Below, piece by piece: positions 1 to 7,794 of a DNA stretch of 64,000 nt. Position 1 is the stretch's first letter. Every line of letters starts with the position of its first letter. The stretch lies in assembly GCF_007995085.1 (NCBI RefSeq), contig NZ_VOQS01000005.1, positions 1,550,001 through 1,614,000 of the forward strand, read 5' to 3'. The notes below the pieces were generated by a model. The model did not search any database. It was not told the DNA's origin and saw only the letters and a list, made by a program, of their open reading frames with translations. The translations under genes and the position numbers were made by a program. The DNA comes from Paraburkholderia azotifigens (GTDB taxonomy: Bacteria; Pseudomonadota; Gammaproteobacteria; Burkholderiales; Burkholderiaceae).

Positions 1-567
1 GCCCTGATCGACGAAATGCGCGAGGTTGTACAGATGGCCCACGTCATAGCATTCGAACTCGAAGCGCGTGCCGTTTTCACCAAGCTCGAGAAGAATGTTG
101 CGGATGTCCCTGAAGGTATTGCGGAAGATCATGTCCTCCATTCCTTCGACGTAATCCTTCTCCCAGTCGTGACGCCAAGTCGAAATCTTCGCCGCGACAG
201 GATGAATCGAGAAATTCATCGAGCCCATGTTCAACGAGCACATCTCCGGCTTCGCGAGCCGCGGATACGCGAGGCGTTCCGCGAGCGTCATGCGTGTACT
301 GCCGCCCGTCGTGATGTTGATGACGGCGTCCGTCGCTTCCGCGATCGCGGGCACGAATGCCTTGAAGATTTCGGGGCTCGGCGTAGGGCGTCCGTCGATG
401 GGATCGCGCGCATGCAGGTGAATGATCGCGGCGCCTGCTTGCGCCGCTTCGATGGCCTGATCGCGGATTTGCGCGGGCGTGATGGGCAGGTGCTCGGACA
501 TCGACGGCACGTGAGTAGCACCCGTGATCGCGCATGAAATGATGACCTTGCGGCTTGTGTCGCTCAT
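1..567 (-). CDS. BKACE family (3-keto-5-aminohexanoate cleavage) enzyme, C-terminus outside window
   Basis: The reading frame opens with ATG at 565-567 and stays open for 189 codons to the window edge, so only the N-terminal part is present. It starts MSDTSRKVIISCAITG and carries the paired histidines of IHLHARDP (H50, H52), then INITTGG near residues 84-89; these are hallmarks of the DUF849/BKACE TIM-barrel family. These are divalent-metal enzymes that cleave beta-keto acids with acetyl-CoA; the exact substrate cannot be read from sequence. It is divergent from the AraC-type regulator at 773, a plausible controller of it. Confidence 0.9.
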   Translation of the reverse strand, partial: MSDTSRKVIISCAITGATHVPSMSEHLPITPAQIRDQAIEAAQAGAAIIHLHARDPIDGRPTPSPEIFKAFVPAIAEATDAVINITTGGSTRMTLAERLAYPRLAKPEMCSLNMGSMNFSIHPVAAKISTWRHDWEKDYVEGMEDMIFRNTFRDIRNILLELGENGTRFEFECYDVGHLYNLAHFVDQG

Positions 568-772
568 TGAGAATCCCTGTTCCGCGGCGTGCCGGCGCGC
601 CGTCCGTGCATGACGAACGATGCCGTTCACGCTGTCTCCGAGGTTTATAAAAAGGCGCTGTCCGTTCGGCGGACGCATCGCTTGTGATACCGATCTTAGT
701 GGGATACGATGGCGCCCGTAAGGTCATTTCCGGACACGGGGATGTCTTTCAGGGACAATCTTTGGAGCTTTC

Positions 773-1798
773 GTGGCAGCGACCCACCCCTTGATCAACG
801 AGCGCATGTATGCGCCGTACAAAATCGCCGCGCTCGTCGAAGTGCTTGCGGAGCAAGGCATTGCGGCCGAAGAGAGCCTGAAGGGAAGCGGCGTGGGCGT
901 CGATCAGATCTACGACGCGTCGGTGATGACATCGGTGCGTCAATATGCGATCGTCGCGCGCAACGCGGTAATGCTGTCGAGCGATCCCGCAACGCCGTTC
1001 AAGGTCGGCGCGAAGCTGCACCTGTCCGCGTACGGCATGTACGGCTACGCGTTGATGTCGTGTCTTTCATTGCGCGATTACTTCCGGCTCGGCGTCAAAT
1101 ATCATCGGCTCGCCACACCGACGTTGACGATCGAATGGCACGAGTACCCCGACCGCGCCGTGTGGTCGTTTCCGGATGCGTTCGTATCGAGTCCATCGCG
1201 CGAATTGCGCGAGTTCATCATCGAGCAGCAATTCACGCAGCATGTCACGCATCTTCAGGACGTCGCGGGTCATAGCTGTCCGCCCATCGAGGCATGCTTT
1301 TCGTATCCCGCACCGGCGCACGCCGCGATTTACGAGCAGTATCTGGGCTGCCCCTGCGTGTTCGACGCGCCGCAATGCGAGCTCATCTACGACAGCGCGA
1401 TCCTCAATCAGAAGCCGCAACTGGCGCACAAGCTCACGGCAACGCTGCTGCAGGACACCTGCGACCGGCTGATCGGGCAGGCCAAGACGTCCGCGGGCAC
1501 ATCCGGCGAGGTCTATCAGATCCTGATGAGCACGCCCGGCGTATTTCCCGGAATGGATGAAGTCGCGACGCGGCTGAACATGACGAGCCGCACATTGCGC
1601 AGGCATCTCGATACCGAAGGAACGTCGTTCGTTGCGATCGTCGACGACGTGCGCTGCTCGCTGGCAATCGAATATCTTCAGTCGACGAAGATGAGCACGG
1701 AAGATGTTGCGATGCTGCTGGGGTTCAGCGATGCCGCGAACTTCCGCCGCGCGTTGAAGCGCTGGACGGGCAAAGGGCCAGGCGAATTGAGAAAGTAG
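773..1798 (+). CDS. AraC family transcriptional regulator (arabinose-binding-like N-terminus)
   Basis: This 341-residue cytoplasmic regulator has a long N-terminal ligand-sensing region of the OruR/ArgR-like type (about residues 15-215) and a C-terminal double helix-turn-helix (about 235-341; MDEVATRLNMTSRTLRRHL, then VAMLLGFSDAANFRRALKRW). The start is GTG at 773, preceded by TTGGAG at 762-767; an ATG at 806 is an in-frame alternative but has no better ribosome-binding site. It is divergent from the BKACE gene with a roughly 200-bp shared intergenic region, the usual arrangement for a local activator. Its inducer is unknown. Confidence 0.9.
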   Translation: MAATHPLINERMYAPYKIAALVEVLAEQGIAAEESLKGSGVGVDQIYDASVMTSVRQYAIVARNAVMLSSDPATPFKVGAKLHLSAYGMYGYALMSCLSLRDYFRLGVKYHRLATPTLTIEWHEYPDRAVWSFPDAFVSSPSRELREFIIEQQFTQHVTHLQDVAGHSCPPIEACFSYPAPAHAAIYEQYLGCPCVFDAPQCELIYDSAILNQKPQLAHKLTATLLQDTCDRLIGQAKTSAGTSGEVYQILMSTPGVFPGMDEVATRLNMTSRTLRRHLDTEGTSFVAIVDDVRCSLAIEYLQSTKMSTEDVAMLLGFSDAANFRRALKRWTGKGPGELRK

Positions 1799-1919
1799 AC
1801 TGTCGTTGCGGCGTGCGTGTCAGCACAGCGACTGCTAGCATGCAACGAAGCCGCGCGACAACGGCCTGACATAACGTTCGCGCATCATCGCGCGAGAATT
1901 CCCCACGACTTCCTGAAAG

Positions 1920-2579
1920 ATGGCGACGATGTCCACTCCGATCGACTACCTGAATCCCGCCCTGCCACGCGACCTGCAACGCGTTGTGATGCCCGTCGTC
2001 GATGCAACGCCGGCGACGCTCGACGGCTACGGCAAGCTTGTCGCCGATCCCAACGAATGCACGGTCGAGATCGTCCAGTGGCCCGCGCAGGGAACGCGTC
2101 CCATCGATCCCGGCACGGGCGACGAGGCAGGCACGACGGAAGGCGTGTTCGTCAGCGAATGGCGCGGCGACATTCTGTACGGCCGGAACGAGGCCGTCGG
2201 CGGCCACTACGTTCTCGCCTATGCGACCGAGCCGCACGAAGCGCGCGAAGACAATACCAGGGTTCCCGAACGCATGCTGCTGTGGCACGCGAACTACCAT
2301 CCGGACGGCGGACAGCTATTCTTTCCGCTCGACGGCCGCCCGTTCTACGTGCCGCTGGCACTTCCCGGCGACGACGTTACACCGGAGAAGTTCGTGTGCT
2401 TCCGCTTCGATGGACAGCACGGTCTCTACATCCATCCGAACATCTGGCACGAAGGCGTATTTACGCTTGAAGGCACGCAACGGTTCTTCGACAGGCAGGG
2501 CGCCGTGCACGCGCGCGTGTCCGTCGAGTTTGCGGAAGAGTTCAGCTGTCTGCTCGAAGCGCCTATCGTTCATCGCTGA
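1920..2579 (+). CDS. Ureidoglycolate lyase-like (AllA family) protein
   Basis: The 219-residue product resembles cupin-fold ureidoglycolate lyases, which release urea and glyoxylate from ureidoglycolate at the end of allantoin breakdown. Supporting blocks are the acidic/aromatic stretch GGQLFFPLDGRPFYVPLALP and the metal-binding style IHPNIWHEGVF near residue 178. No other allantoin gene is adjacent, so a different related substrate is possible. The start could also be the second ATG at 1929, giving MSTPIDYLNPALP. The gene sits 121 bp downstream of the AraC regulator on the same strand and ends in front of a strong hairpin. Confidence 0.75.
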   Translation: MATMSTPIDYLNPALPRDLQRVVMPVVDATPATLDGYGKLVADPNECTVEIVQWPAQGTRPIDPGTGDEAGTTEGVFVSEWRGDILYGRNEAVGGHYVLAYATEPHEAREDNTRVPERMLLWHANYHPDGGQLFFPLDGRPFYVPLALPGDDVTPEKFVCFRFDGQHGLYIHPNIWHEGVFTLEGTQRFFDRQGAVHARVSVEFAEEFSCLLEAPIVHR

Positions 2580-2584
2580 TGCCC

Positions 2585-2614
2585 GAATGCCTGGCCGTTC
2601 GGGGCCAGGCATTC
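2585..2614. terminator. Hairpin terminator after the ureidoglycolate lyase gene
   Basis: GAATGCCTGGCC (2585-2596) pairs perfectly with GGCCAGGCATTC (2603-2614) across a 6-nt loop, starting 5 bp after the stop codon. The 12-bp stem is GC-rich. There is no clear T-run, so it may work in both directions or mainly stabilise the 3' end. Confidence 0.7.
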
Positions 2615-2960
2615 AGGCCGTCAGGCACTCCGCGTAAAACGCTGCGTGCCCGGGAACGGCTCCAGCCATTCTGCTGCGCGATCCGTGTAGATCTCGGTTT
2701 GAGGCGCCTGCAATCCTTCCAGACTGTCGAGCGTCGACGAGCACCTTCGGCTCGCTCTCTTTCGCGACATCCGCGCGAACCGTGATCGCTTCGCCGCCCG
2801 CCGCCGCGATACGCGCGACGACGGCATCCGCATGCGTCGCATCGCGCGTGTAGTTCACCACGACCTTCGCCCCGTCCACCGCGAGCCGCTCCGCGATACC
2901 CGCGCCGATGCCCTTCGACGATCCCGTGACGATGGCGACCTTGCCTGCCGACCGATTCAT
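2613..2960 (-). pseudogene. SDR N-terminus joined to a GFA-domain C-terminus (deletion remnant)
   Basis: An ATG at 2958-2960 with GGGAG eight bases upstream starts MNRSAGKVAIVTGSSKGIG, a canonical short-chain dehydrogenase Rossmann motif, and the match runs about 70 residues to ITVRADVAKESE. After that the dehydrogenase homology ends: no catalytic Ser-Tyr-Lys follows. In another frame of the same strand (roughly 2621-2755) the sequence reads STLDSLEGLQAPQTEIYTDR and ends EWLEPFPGTQRFTRSA, which looks like the C-terminus of a GFA (glutathione-dependent formaldehyde-activating-like) protein. I infer a deletion that fused two neighbouring genes out of frame. Confidence 0.7.
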
Positions 2961-3054
2961 GTGTTGCTCCCGATTGTGAAGTTGAACTGGATGGCAGGTT
3001 GGCCCGCATCCCCAAAAAAGCGGCGAAACCGGATGGACCTTGAAGACACGCTTC

Positions 3055-3195
3055 ACAATTCCGTGAATCTCCCCGACCTGCTTCCGGGCATAGCGGCGTT
3101 CGCGCGGGTCGCGCATCGCGTCGAGCGTTCGAGCAGCCGCACGCCGAGCCGAGCTTCGAGCGTGCGCAGCGTACGCTTCGGACTTCGCTCAAAAA
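3055..3195 (-). pseudogene. LysR-type regulator HTH remnant
   Basis: On the minus strand, a frame starting near 3190 reads PKRTLRTLEARLGVRLLERS followed by TR, the classical end of a LysR helix-turn-helix and wing. Homology then stops in CATRANAAMPGSRSG and a stop codon. No start codon, first helix or effector domain is present, so this is a short relic. It lies directly upstream of the broken SDR gene, suggesting both belong to one decayed locus. Confidence 0.55.
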
Positions 3196-3212
3196 AATCT
3201 GCGAGAAAGTGC

Positions 3213-3241
3213 TTGACTGTCTATCTAGTAGTAGATACAGT
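3213..3241 (+). promoter_or_regulatory. TetR gene promoter with embedded operator (copy 1)
   Basis: TTGACT (3213-3218) and TACAGT (3236-3241) are 17 bp apart. Between and over them lies CTATCTAGTAGTAGATAC (3221-3238), an imperfect palindrome with arms CTATCTA and TAGATAC around GTAG. The same motif occurs twice more before the ohr-type gene. A repressor bound here would block the promoter, so autorepression is likely. The predicted transcription start falls at about 3247-3249, on the ATG itself. Confidence 0.7.
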
Positions 3242-3248
3242 TCGACAC

Positions 3249-3812
3249 ATGGAAACGACAACCGTCCGCGATCAGATTCTGGAGCACGCCATCACACTGA
3301 TGATGCTGCGCGGCTACAACGGCTTTAGCTATCGCGACCTGTCGGAACTGGTCGGCGTAAAGACCTCTAGCATCCACTATTATTTCCCGTCGAAAGACGA
3401 CCTGGTGCTCGAAGCCGTCAACCAGTACAGCAGTGAAATCCTGGGAACGTTGAGCGCCATCGACGCGTCTCTTCCTGCGGATCAGAAGCTCGGCAAGTAC
3501 ACGAAGCTGTTCGGCAGGACGTTGGGCGAAGGCGACCAGATCTGCCTGTGCGGCATGCTCGCCGCCGATATCGAGGCACTGCCCGATAACGTGCGCACCG
3601 CCGTGCAGGCGTTCTTCAAGGCGAACGAAAGCTGGCTCGCGAAGGTGCTGGCGCAAGGCGTCAAGGAACGCACATTGCACGTCAACGGCAAGCCTGAAAA
3701 CGCGGCGCGTGCGTTGTATGCCGCTTATCAGGGCAGCGTGCTGGCCAGCCGGCTGTTCAAGACGAAGGCACGCCTCGAAGACGTCGAGGCTTCATGGAAG
3801 GTTTCGAAGTAG
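3249..3812 (+). CDS. TetR/AcrR family regulator of the Ohr-hydrolase genes
   Basis: The product has 187 residues. Residues 6-52 form the TetR DNA-binding domain, including GYNGFSYRDLSELVGVKTSS and IHYYFPSKDDLV; the rest is an all-helical ligand domain containing the cysteines of QICLCGML, which could be redox-sensitive. I start at METTTVRDQ (ATG 3249) because TetR homology begins there and the promoter lies just upstream; the longer open frame has no support. Three copies of one palindrome flank the gene, pointing to autorepression and repression of the downstream peroxidase gene. A terminator separates it from that gene. Confidence 0.92.
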   Translation: METTTVRDQILEHAITLMMLRGYNGFSYRDLSELVGVKTSSIHYYFPSKDDLVLEAVNQYSSEILGTLSAIDASLPADQKLGKYTKLFGRTLGEGDQICLCGMLAADIEALPDNVRTAVQAFFKANESWLAKVLAQGVKERTLHVNGKPENAARALYAAYQGSVLASRLFKTKARLEDVEASWKVSK

Positions 3813-3821
3813 CGTTACGCG

Positions 3822-3845
3822 AGGCGGTGATGTCAACCGCCTTTT
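3822..3845 (+). terminator. Intrinsic terminator of the TetR gene
   Basis: AGGCGGT (3822-3828) and ACCGCCT (3836-3842) form a 7-bp stem with a 7-nt loop, followed by TTT. It starts 10 bp after the TetR stop codon, so the ohr-type gene needs its own promoter. Confidence 0.75.
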
Positions 3846-3860
3846 GCCTAGTCATGTTGT

Positions 3861-3878
3861 CTATCTTCTAGTAGATAA
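3861..3878. promoter_or_regulatory. TetR operator copy 2
   Basis: CTATCTTCTAGTAGATAA shares the arms and spacing of the copy in the TetR promoter. It lies about 125 bp before the ohr-type start codon, between the TetR terminator and the third copy. Confidence 0.65.
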
Positions 3879-3928
3879 ATGGCAGATGGATCAAGTTGTC
3901 GATGTTGCATGAAGGTTCGCGCCGTCAT

Positions 3929-3946
3929 CTATCTAGTAGTAGATAG
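3929..3946. promoter_or_regulatory. TetR operator copy 3, upstream of the ohr-type gene
   Basis: CTATCTAGTAGTAGATAG has perfect 7-bp arms (CTATCTA/TAGATAG) around GTAG and differs from copy 1 at one base. It lies 58 bp before the ohr-type start codon, where it would cover or abut the promoter. Its centre is 68 bp from that of copy 2. Confidence 0.7.
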
Positions 3947-4003
3947 CAAAACGGAAAACGATATTGCTGGTTCATTCAATCATTACTTGTCAGGAGTCAA
4001 ATC

Positions 4004-4429
4004 ATGTCGATCGAAAAAGTTCTGTACCGCGCTCACGCTCACGCCACGGGAGGCCGCGACGGCCGTGCCGTCGTCCCCGAAGGCAAGCTCGACTTCAAGC
4101 TCGTCACGCCGCGTGAGCTGGGTGGCGCAGGCGGCGAAGGCGCAAATCCGGAACAACTGTTCGCGGCGGGCTACAGCGCATGTTTTCTCGGTGCGATGAA
4201 ATTCGTCGCGGCGCGTGACAAGACGCCGATTCCCGCAGACGTGTCCATCGACGGCAGCGTCGGCATCGGCGCGATTCCGAATGGTTTCGGCATCGAAGTC
4301 GAACTGAAGATTTCGCTGCCCGGCATGCCGCGCGATGCGGCTCAGGCGCTGATCGACAAGGCGCACATCGTGTGTCCTTACTCGAACGCAACACGCGGCA
4401 ACATCGACGTCACGTTGACGCTGGTTTGA
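4004..4429 (+). CDS. Ohr-type organic hydroperoxide resistance protein (OsmC family)
   Basis: This 141-residue cytosolic thiol peroxidase reduces organic hydroperoxides. Both catalytic cysteines are present: C60 in [14 protein letters not shown] and C124 in IVCPYSNAT. The characteristic arginine-containing N-terminal half is also there ([18 protein letters not shown]). The start follows CAGGAG with good spacing. In most species Ohr is controlled by the MarR-type OhrR; here the neighbour is a TetR protein and its repeated operator precedes the gene. The following gene, 49 bp on, is a secreted hydrolase and may be cotranscribed. Confidence 0.93.
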   Translation: MSIEKVLYRAHAHATGGRDGRAVVPEGKLDFKLVTPRELGGAGGEGANPEQLFAAGYSACFLGAMKFVAARDKTPIPADVSIDGSVGIGAIPNGFGIEVELKISLPGMPRDAAQALIDKAHIVCPYSNATRGNIDVTLTLV

Positions 4430-4478
4430 ACGAATTCGCCTGATCGATAGAACACTGAAGAACACTGGAGCCTCGGAA

Positions 4479-5507
4479 ATGAAAGCCCTCAAGCCCCTCG
4501 TCGTAGCCGCCGTACTCGCTGCCAACGCCGTGATTGCTTCTGCCGCGCCCGCTACTGCACAGCCGGCACCCGACCGCGTTACAACCGCTTTCCTGAAACA
4601 GCTCAATAGCGGCACGGGCCCAGCCCTCAATACGCTGCCGCCCGCGAAGGCGCGTCAGGTGCTGGTCGATGCGCAGAACAGCGTGAAAGTCGATCTCTCG
4701 GGTATCGACGTGTCGAACCGTACGATCGAGCAGGACGGCATCAGCGTCCCCGTGACTATCGTGCGTCCGCAAGGCGCGACGGGCACGCTCCCCGTGTTCA
4801 TGTTCTTCCACGGCGGCGGCTGGATTCTCGGCGACTTCCAGACACACGAACGCCTCGTGCGCGACCTCGTCGTGCAATCCGGCGCGGTTGCCGTGTTCGT
4901 CAACTACACGCCCTCGCCCGAAGCGCGCTATCCCGTCGCCATCAATCAGGCATATGCCGCAACCAGGTGGGTGGCGGAGCACGGCAACGAGATCGGCGTA
5001 GACGGCAGCCGGCTCGCCGTGGTCGGCAACAGCGTGGGCGGCAACATGGCGGCAGTTGTGAGCCTGATGGCGAAGGACAAGCTGGGTCCGCAGATTCGCT
5101 TCCAGGGCCTGATGTGGCCTGTCACCGATGCGAATTTCAACGACGGCTCGTATCTCGCGTACAAGGACAAGCATTTCCTGACTCGCGCGATGATGCAGTG
5201 GTTCTGGGATGCCTACACGAAAGATCCTTCGCAGCGTGCCCAGATTTACGCATCGCCGCTGCGCGCATCAGAAGAGGAACTGAAGGGTCTGCCGCCCGCG
5301 CTGATTCAGGTTGCGCAATTCGACGTGCTGCGTGACGAAGGCGAGGCGTACGGTCGCAAGCTCGATGCGGCGGGCGACGAAGTCACGACCACGCGCTATA
5401 ACGGCACGATCCACGATTTCGGTCTGCTCAACGCACTCGCCGCCGATGCGCCGACGCAAGCCGCGACGAAGCAGCTCGCGAACGAAATCAAAACGCGTCT
5501 GAAATAA
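4479..5507 (+). CDS. Exported alpha/beta hydrolase (HSL family esterase/lipase)
   Basis: The 342-residue product begins with a Sec signal peptide (about residues 1-27, cleaved after SAAPATAQ), so it acts outside the cytoplasm. It carries the HSL oxyanion motif HGGGW (111-115), the nucleophile Ser185 in GNSVGG, Asp282 in FDVLRDEG and His312 in IHDFG, a complete catalytic triad. The natural ester is unknown. It sits just after the Ohr gene without an obvious terminator, so the two probably form one TetR-controlled unit. Confidence 0.9.
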   Translation: MKALKPLVVAAVLAANAVIASAAPATAQPAPDRVTTAFLKQLNSGTGPALNTLPPAKARQVLVDAQNSVKVDLSGIDVSNRTIEQDGISVPVTIVRPQGATGTLPVFMFFHGGGWILGDFQTHERLVRDLVVQSGAVAVFVNYTPSPEARYPVAINQAYAATRWVAEHGNEIGVDGSRLAVVGNSVGGNMAAVVSLMAKDKLGPQIRFQGLMWPVTDANFNDGSYLAYKDKHFLTRAMMQWFWDAYTKDPSQRAQIYASPLRASEEELKGLPPALIQVAQFDVLRDEGEAYGRKLDAAGDEVTTTRYNGTIHDFGLLNALAADAPTQAATKQLANEIKTRLK

Positions 5508-5524
5508 GCGTCGAGATGTTTGCA

Positions 5525-5552
5525 GGCATGATGGCGGCGACGCCATCATGCC
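5525..5552. terminator. Bidirectional hairpin between convergent genes
   Basis: GGCATGATGGCG (5525-5536) and CGCCATCATGCC (5541-5552) form a perfect 12-bp stem closed by a GCGA tetraloop (a GNRA loop). It lies between the convergent hydrolase and HAD genes and could terminate both. Confidence 0.7.
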
Positions 5553-5561
5553 GTGCCGCAT

Positions 5562-6284
5562 TCAAACCCCGAGCTGTTTCGCGAGATCGACGAGATCGCG
5601 CGCGACCCAATCCCAATTCCCTTCCGCCTTCAAATCCGTGGTTTGCGCCGCGCCATGTTCGTGCGGACGCGGGATAAAGGCCGTTCTCAAACCGCACATC
5701 TGCGCCGCTGCGAGATCGCTGTTATGTGCCGCAACCATGCACACCTCCGCGGGCGACAGCATCAGCACATCGACTACGCGCCGATAGGCTTCGGGCGCCG
5801 GCTTATAGGCTTGCGCGACCTCTGCGCCGAGTATCGCGTCCCACGGCAGACCGCCATGCTTCGCCATATCGATCATCAGTTTGACGTTGCCGTTGGAATG
5901 CGGTGCGATGATGAAACGCGATTTGAGCCGCGTAAGTCCCTCGACGGTATCCGGCCACGGATCCAGCCGGTGCCACGCGAGATTGAGATCGTCGAGTTCG
6001 CCAGCCGGCACCTGCGCGCGATTGATGCCAAACGCGCTCAAGACTTCTTCCAGATTCTCGCGATGCAGCACGTCGAGCCTCATGAACGGGCGCTCGCCGC
6101 TGCGGACTCTCTCCATTGCCGGTTGATAACGTGCGCGCCATGCATCCGCGAACGCATCGGCTTCCTGCGCGCTGCGTCCGTGTCTTTGCAGAAAAACAGC
6201 CGCTTCGCGCGCGACGCCGCCTCGCCAGTCGACCAGCGTGCCGAATACATCGAATACACAAGCTTTAATGTCTGCTCTAGTCAT
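5562..6284 (-). CDS. Haloacid dehalogenase type II (HAD superfamily hydrolase)
   Basis: The 240-residue protein has all HAD motifs of the L-2-haloacid dehalogenase subgroup: nucleophile D12 in FDVFGTLVDW, HSNGNV at 129-134, Lys161 in YKPAPEAY and the acidic VAAHNSDL near 184-191. This family hydrolyses C2-halogenated short acids or related phosphate-free substrates with inversion. It is 27 bp downstream of the L-fuconate dehydratase gene on the same strand, so it may be cotranscribed; its role in sugar-acid use, if any, is not evident. Confidence 0.88.
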   Translation of the reverse strand: MTRADIKACVFDVFGTLVDWRGGVAREAAVFLQRHGRSAQEADAFADAWRARYQPAMERVRSGERPFMRLDVLHRENLEEVLSAFGINRAQVPAGELDDLNLAWHRLDPWPDTVEGLTRLKSRFIIAPHSNGNVKLMIDMAKHGGLPWDAILGAEVAQAYKPAPEAYRRVVDVLMLSPAEVCMVAAHNSDLAAAQMCGLRTAFIPRPHEHGAAQTTDLKAEGNWDWVARDLVDLAKQLGV

Positions 6285-6311
6285 GACTCGAATTCCGTTA
6301 CGCGGATGGCG

Positions 6312-7610
6312 TCAAGGCTGCCATGCTTCACCTTCAGGAAAGACGTGCATCGCCAGCGAATCCGCTTTCATCTCGATGCTATACCCCGGTTTTTGCGGGG
6401 GCATATAACGGCCGTTGCGAATGACGACGGGATCGATGAAATGCTCGTGCAGATGATCGACATATTCGAGCACGCGATTTTCCAGCGACGCCGACACGCA
6501 GATATAGTCGAACAGCGAAATGTGTTGCACGTACTCGCATAATCCGACGCCGCCCGCATGCGGACACACGGGCACGCCGAACTTGGCCGCCATCAGCAGC
6601 ACGACGATCACCTCGTTCAATCCGCCGAGGCGGCAACTGTCCACCTGACAGAAATCGATCGCCTTTGCCTGCAACAGCTGCTTGAACATCACGCGGTTAT
6701 GGCAATGCTCGCCCGTCGCCACGCCGATCGATCCCAGTCGCTCGCGTATGGCCGCGTGACCGAGGATATCGTCGGGGCTGGTGGGCTCTTCGATCCACCA
6801 CGGATCGAATTCGGCCAGACGACGCATGTTCGCCACGGCTTCGTCGACGTCCCACACCTGGTTCGCGTCCATCATCAGCTTGAGGTTCTCGCCGATCTCC
6901 TCGCGCAAGATGCGTGCACGCCGCACGTCTTCTTCCAGATTGCCCCCTACCTTCTGCTTGAAATGCGTCCATCCCTGAGCGACGCCTTCGCGCGCAAGCC
7001 GGCGGATCTTGTCGTCGTCGTAACCGAGCCAGCCAGCCGACGTCGTGTAAGCGGGATAGCCCTGCGCAAGCATTTCCTTTTCGCGCTCGCCTTTGGTCTT
7101 TGCATGACGGTGCAGCATCGCTATCGCTTCGTAAGGCGTGATCGCATCCGTCACATAGCGGAAGTCGAGACAGCGCACGAGTTCTTCCGGGCTCATATCC
7201 ACGAGCAGTTTCCACACCGGCTTGCCGGCAGATTTCGCCCACAGATCCCAGACGGCATTTACGACGGCTGCGGTCGCGAGATGAATGGCGCCCTTGTCTG
7301 GACCGATCCAGCGCAACTGGCTGTCGGATGTAAAGGCACGCCAGAACGCGCTCATATCGGCAGCGATATCTTCGAGCTTCCTGCCGACGATGAGCGGCGC
7401 CAGCGCATTCACTGCTGTCACGCAGATTTCATTGCCGCGCCCGATCGTAAAGGTCAGACCGTGGCCCACGAGTTCTTGCGGGGAATCGGTTTCCAGCGTG
7501 ACGTATGTAGCGGAATAGTCCGGCGCGGCATTCATTGCGTCGGAGCCATCGAGAGAACGAGAGGTGGGGAAACGAATGTCGCGAACGGACAGCCTCGTGA
7601 TCGTGGTCAT
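6312..7610 (-). CDS. L-fuconate dehydratase (enolase superfamily)
   Basis: This 432-residue enzyme dehydrates L-fuconate to 2-keto-3-deoxy-L-fuconate in the non-phosphorylating L-fucose pathway. The catalytic set K218/K220 (HFKQKVGG), D248 (MMDANQ), E274 (WWIEEPTS), E301 (ATGEHCHN) and H351 (CPHAGG) falls at the positions described for the Xanthomonas campestris enzyme, so the call is strong. GGAGGG precedes the ATG. It is divergent from the GntR regulator and the ABC transporter genes. L-fucose dehydrogenase, lactonase and the KDF-processing enzymes are absent from this immediate cluster. Confidence 0.95.
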   Translation of the reverse strand: MTTITRLSVRDIRFPTSRSLDGSDAMNAAPDYSATYVTLETDSPQELVGHGLTFTIGRGNEICVTAVNALAPLIVGRKLEDIAADMSAFWRAFTSDSQLRWIGPDKGAIHLATAAVVNAVWDLWAKSAGKPVWKLLVDMSPEELVRCLDFRYVTDAITPYEAIAMLHRHAKTKGEREKEMLAQGYPAYTTSAGWLGYDDDKIRRLAREGVAQGWTHFKQKVGGNLEEDVRRARILREEIGENLKLMMDANQVWDVDEAVANMRRLAEFDPWWIEEPTSPDDILGHAAIRERLGSIGVATGEHCHNRVMFKQLLQAKAIDFCQVDSCRLGGLNEVIVVLLMAAKFGVPVCPHAGGVGLCEYVQHISLFDYICVSASLENRVLEYVDHLHEHFIDPVVIRNGRYMPPQKPGYSIEMKADSLAMHVFPEGEAWQP

Positions 7611-7697
7611 CTGAGCACCCTCCAGGGATGGCTATCGACATCGACCTGCTTGCGAAGAGAAACCGCTTGAAGCGCGCGATACGGGTACACCCTGATG

Positions 7698-7723
7698 CGA
7701 TGTACCAGGCCGATGTACCAGGC
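7698..7723. repeat. 13-bp perfect tandem repeat in the fucD/GntR intergenic region
   Basis: CGATGTACCAGGC occurs twice back to back (7698-7710, 7711-7723). It lies between the divergent L-fuconate dehydratase and GntR genes, just before the GntR promoter, where regulator binding would be expected. Confidence 0.8.
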
Positions 7724-7734
7724 GTTAGCACGCG

Positions 7735-7768
7735 TTGACAACGCTCAATCCGCTTCCTAGCATGCTAG
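7735..7768 (+). promoter_or_regulatory. GntR gene promoter with CTAGCATGCTAG palindrome
   Basis: TTGACA (7735-7740) and TAGCAT (7758-7763) are separated by 17 bp, a near-consensus sigma-70 promoter. The perfect palindrome CTAGCATGCTAG (7757-7768) covers the -10 box, which would allow autorepression by the GntR protein. The predicted transcript starts near 7770, so start codons at or before 7762 are unlikely. Confidence 0.65.
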
Positions 7769-7794
7769 CATGTCGTCTGGAAATCAAGCGTGCC

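Noticed and set aside
2832..3248. N-terminal extension of the TetR protein
   Set aside because: The TetR fold begins at METTTVRDQ (3249) and the promoter with operator lies just upstream, so the extension is non-coding.
7735..7794. TTG at 7735 or ATG at 7762 as start of the GntR gene
   Set aside because: Both lie inside or before a strong promoter (TTGACA, TAGCAT); they would precede the predicted transcription start.
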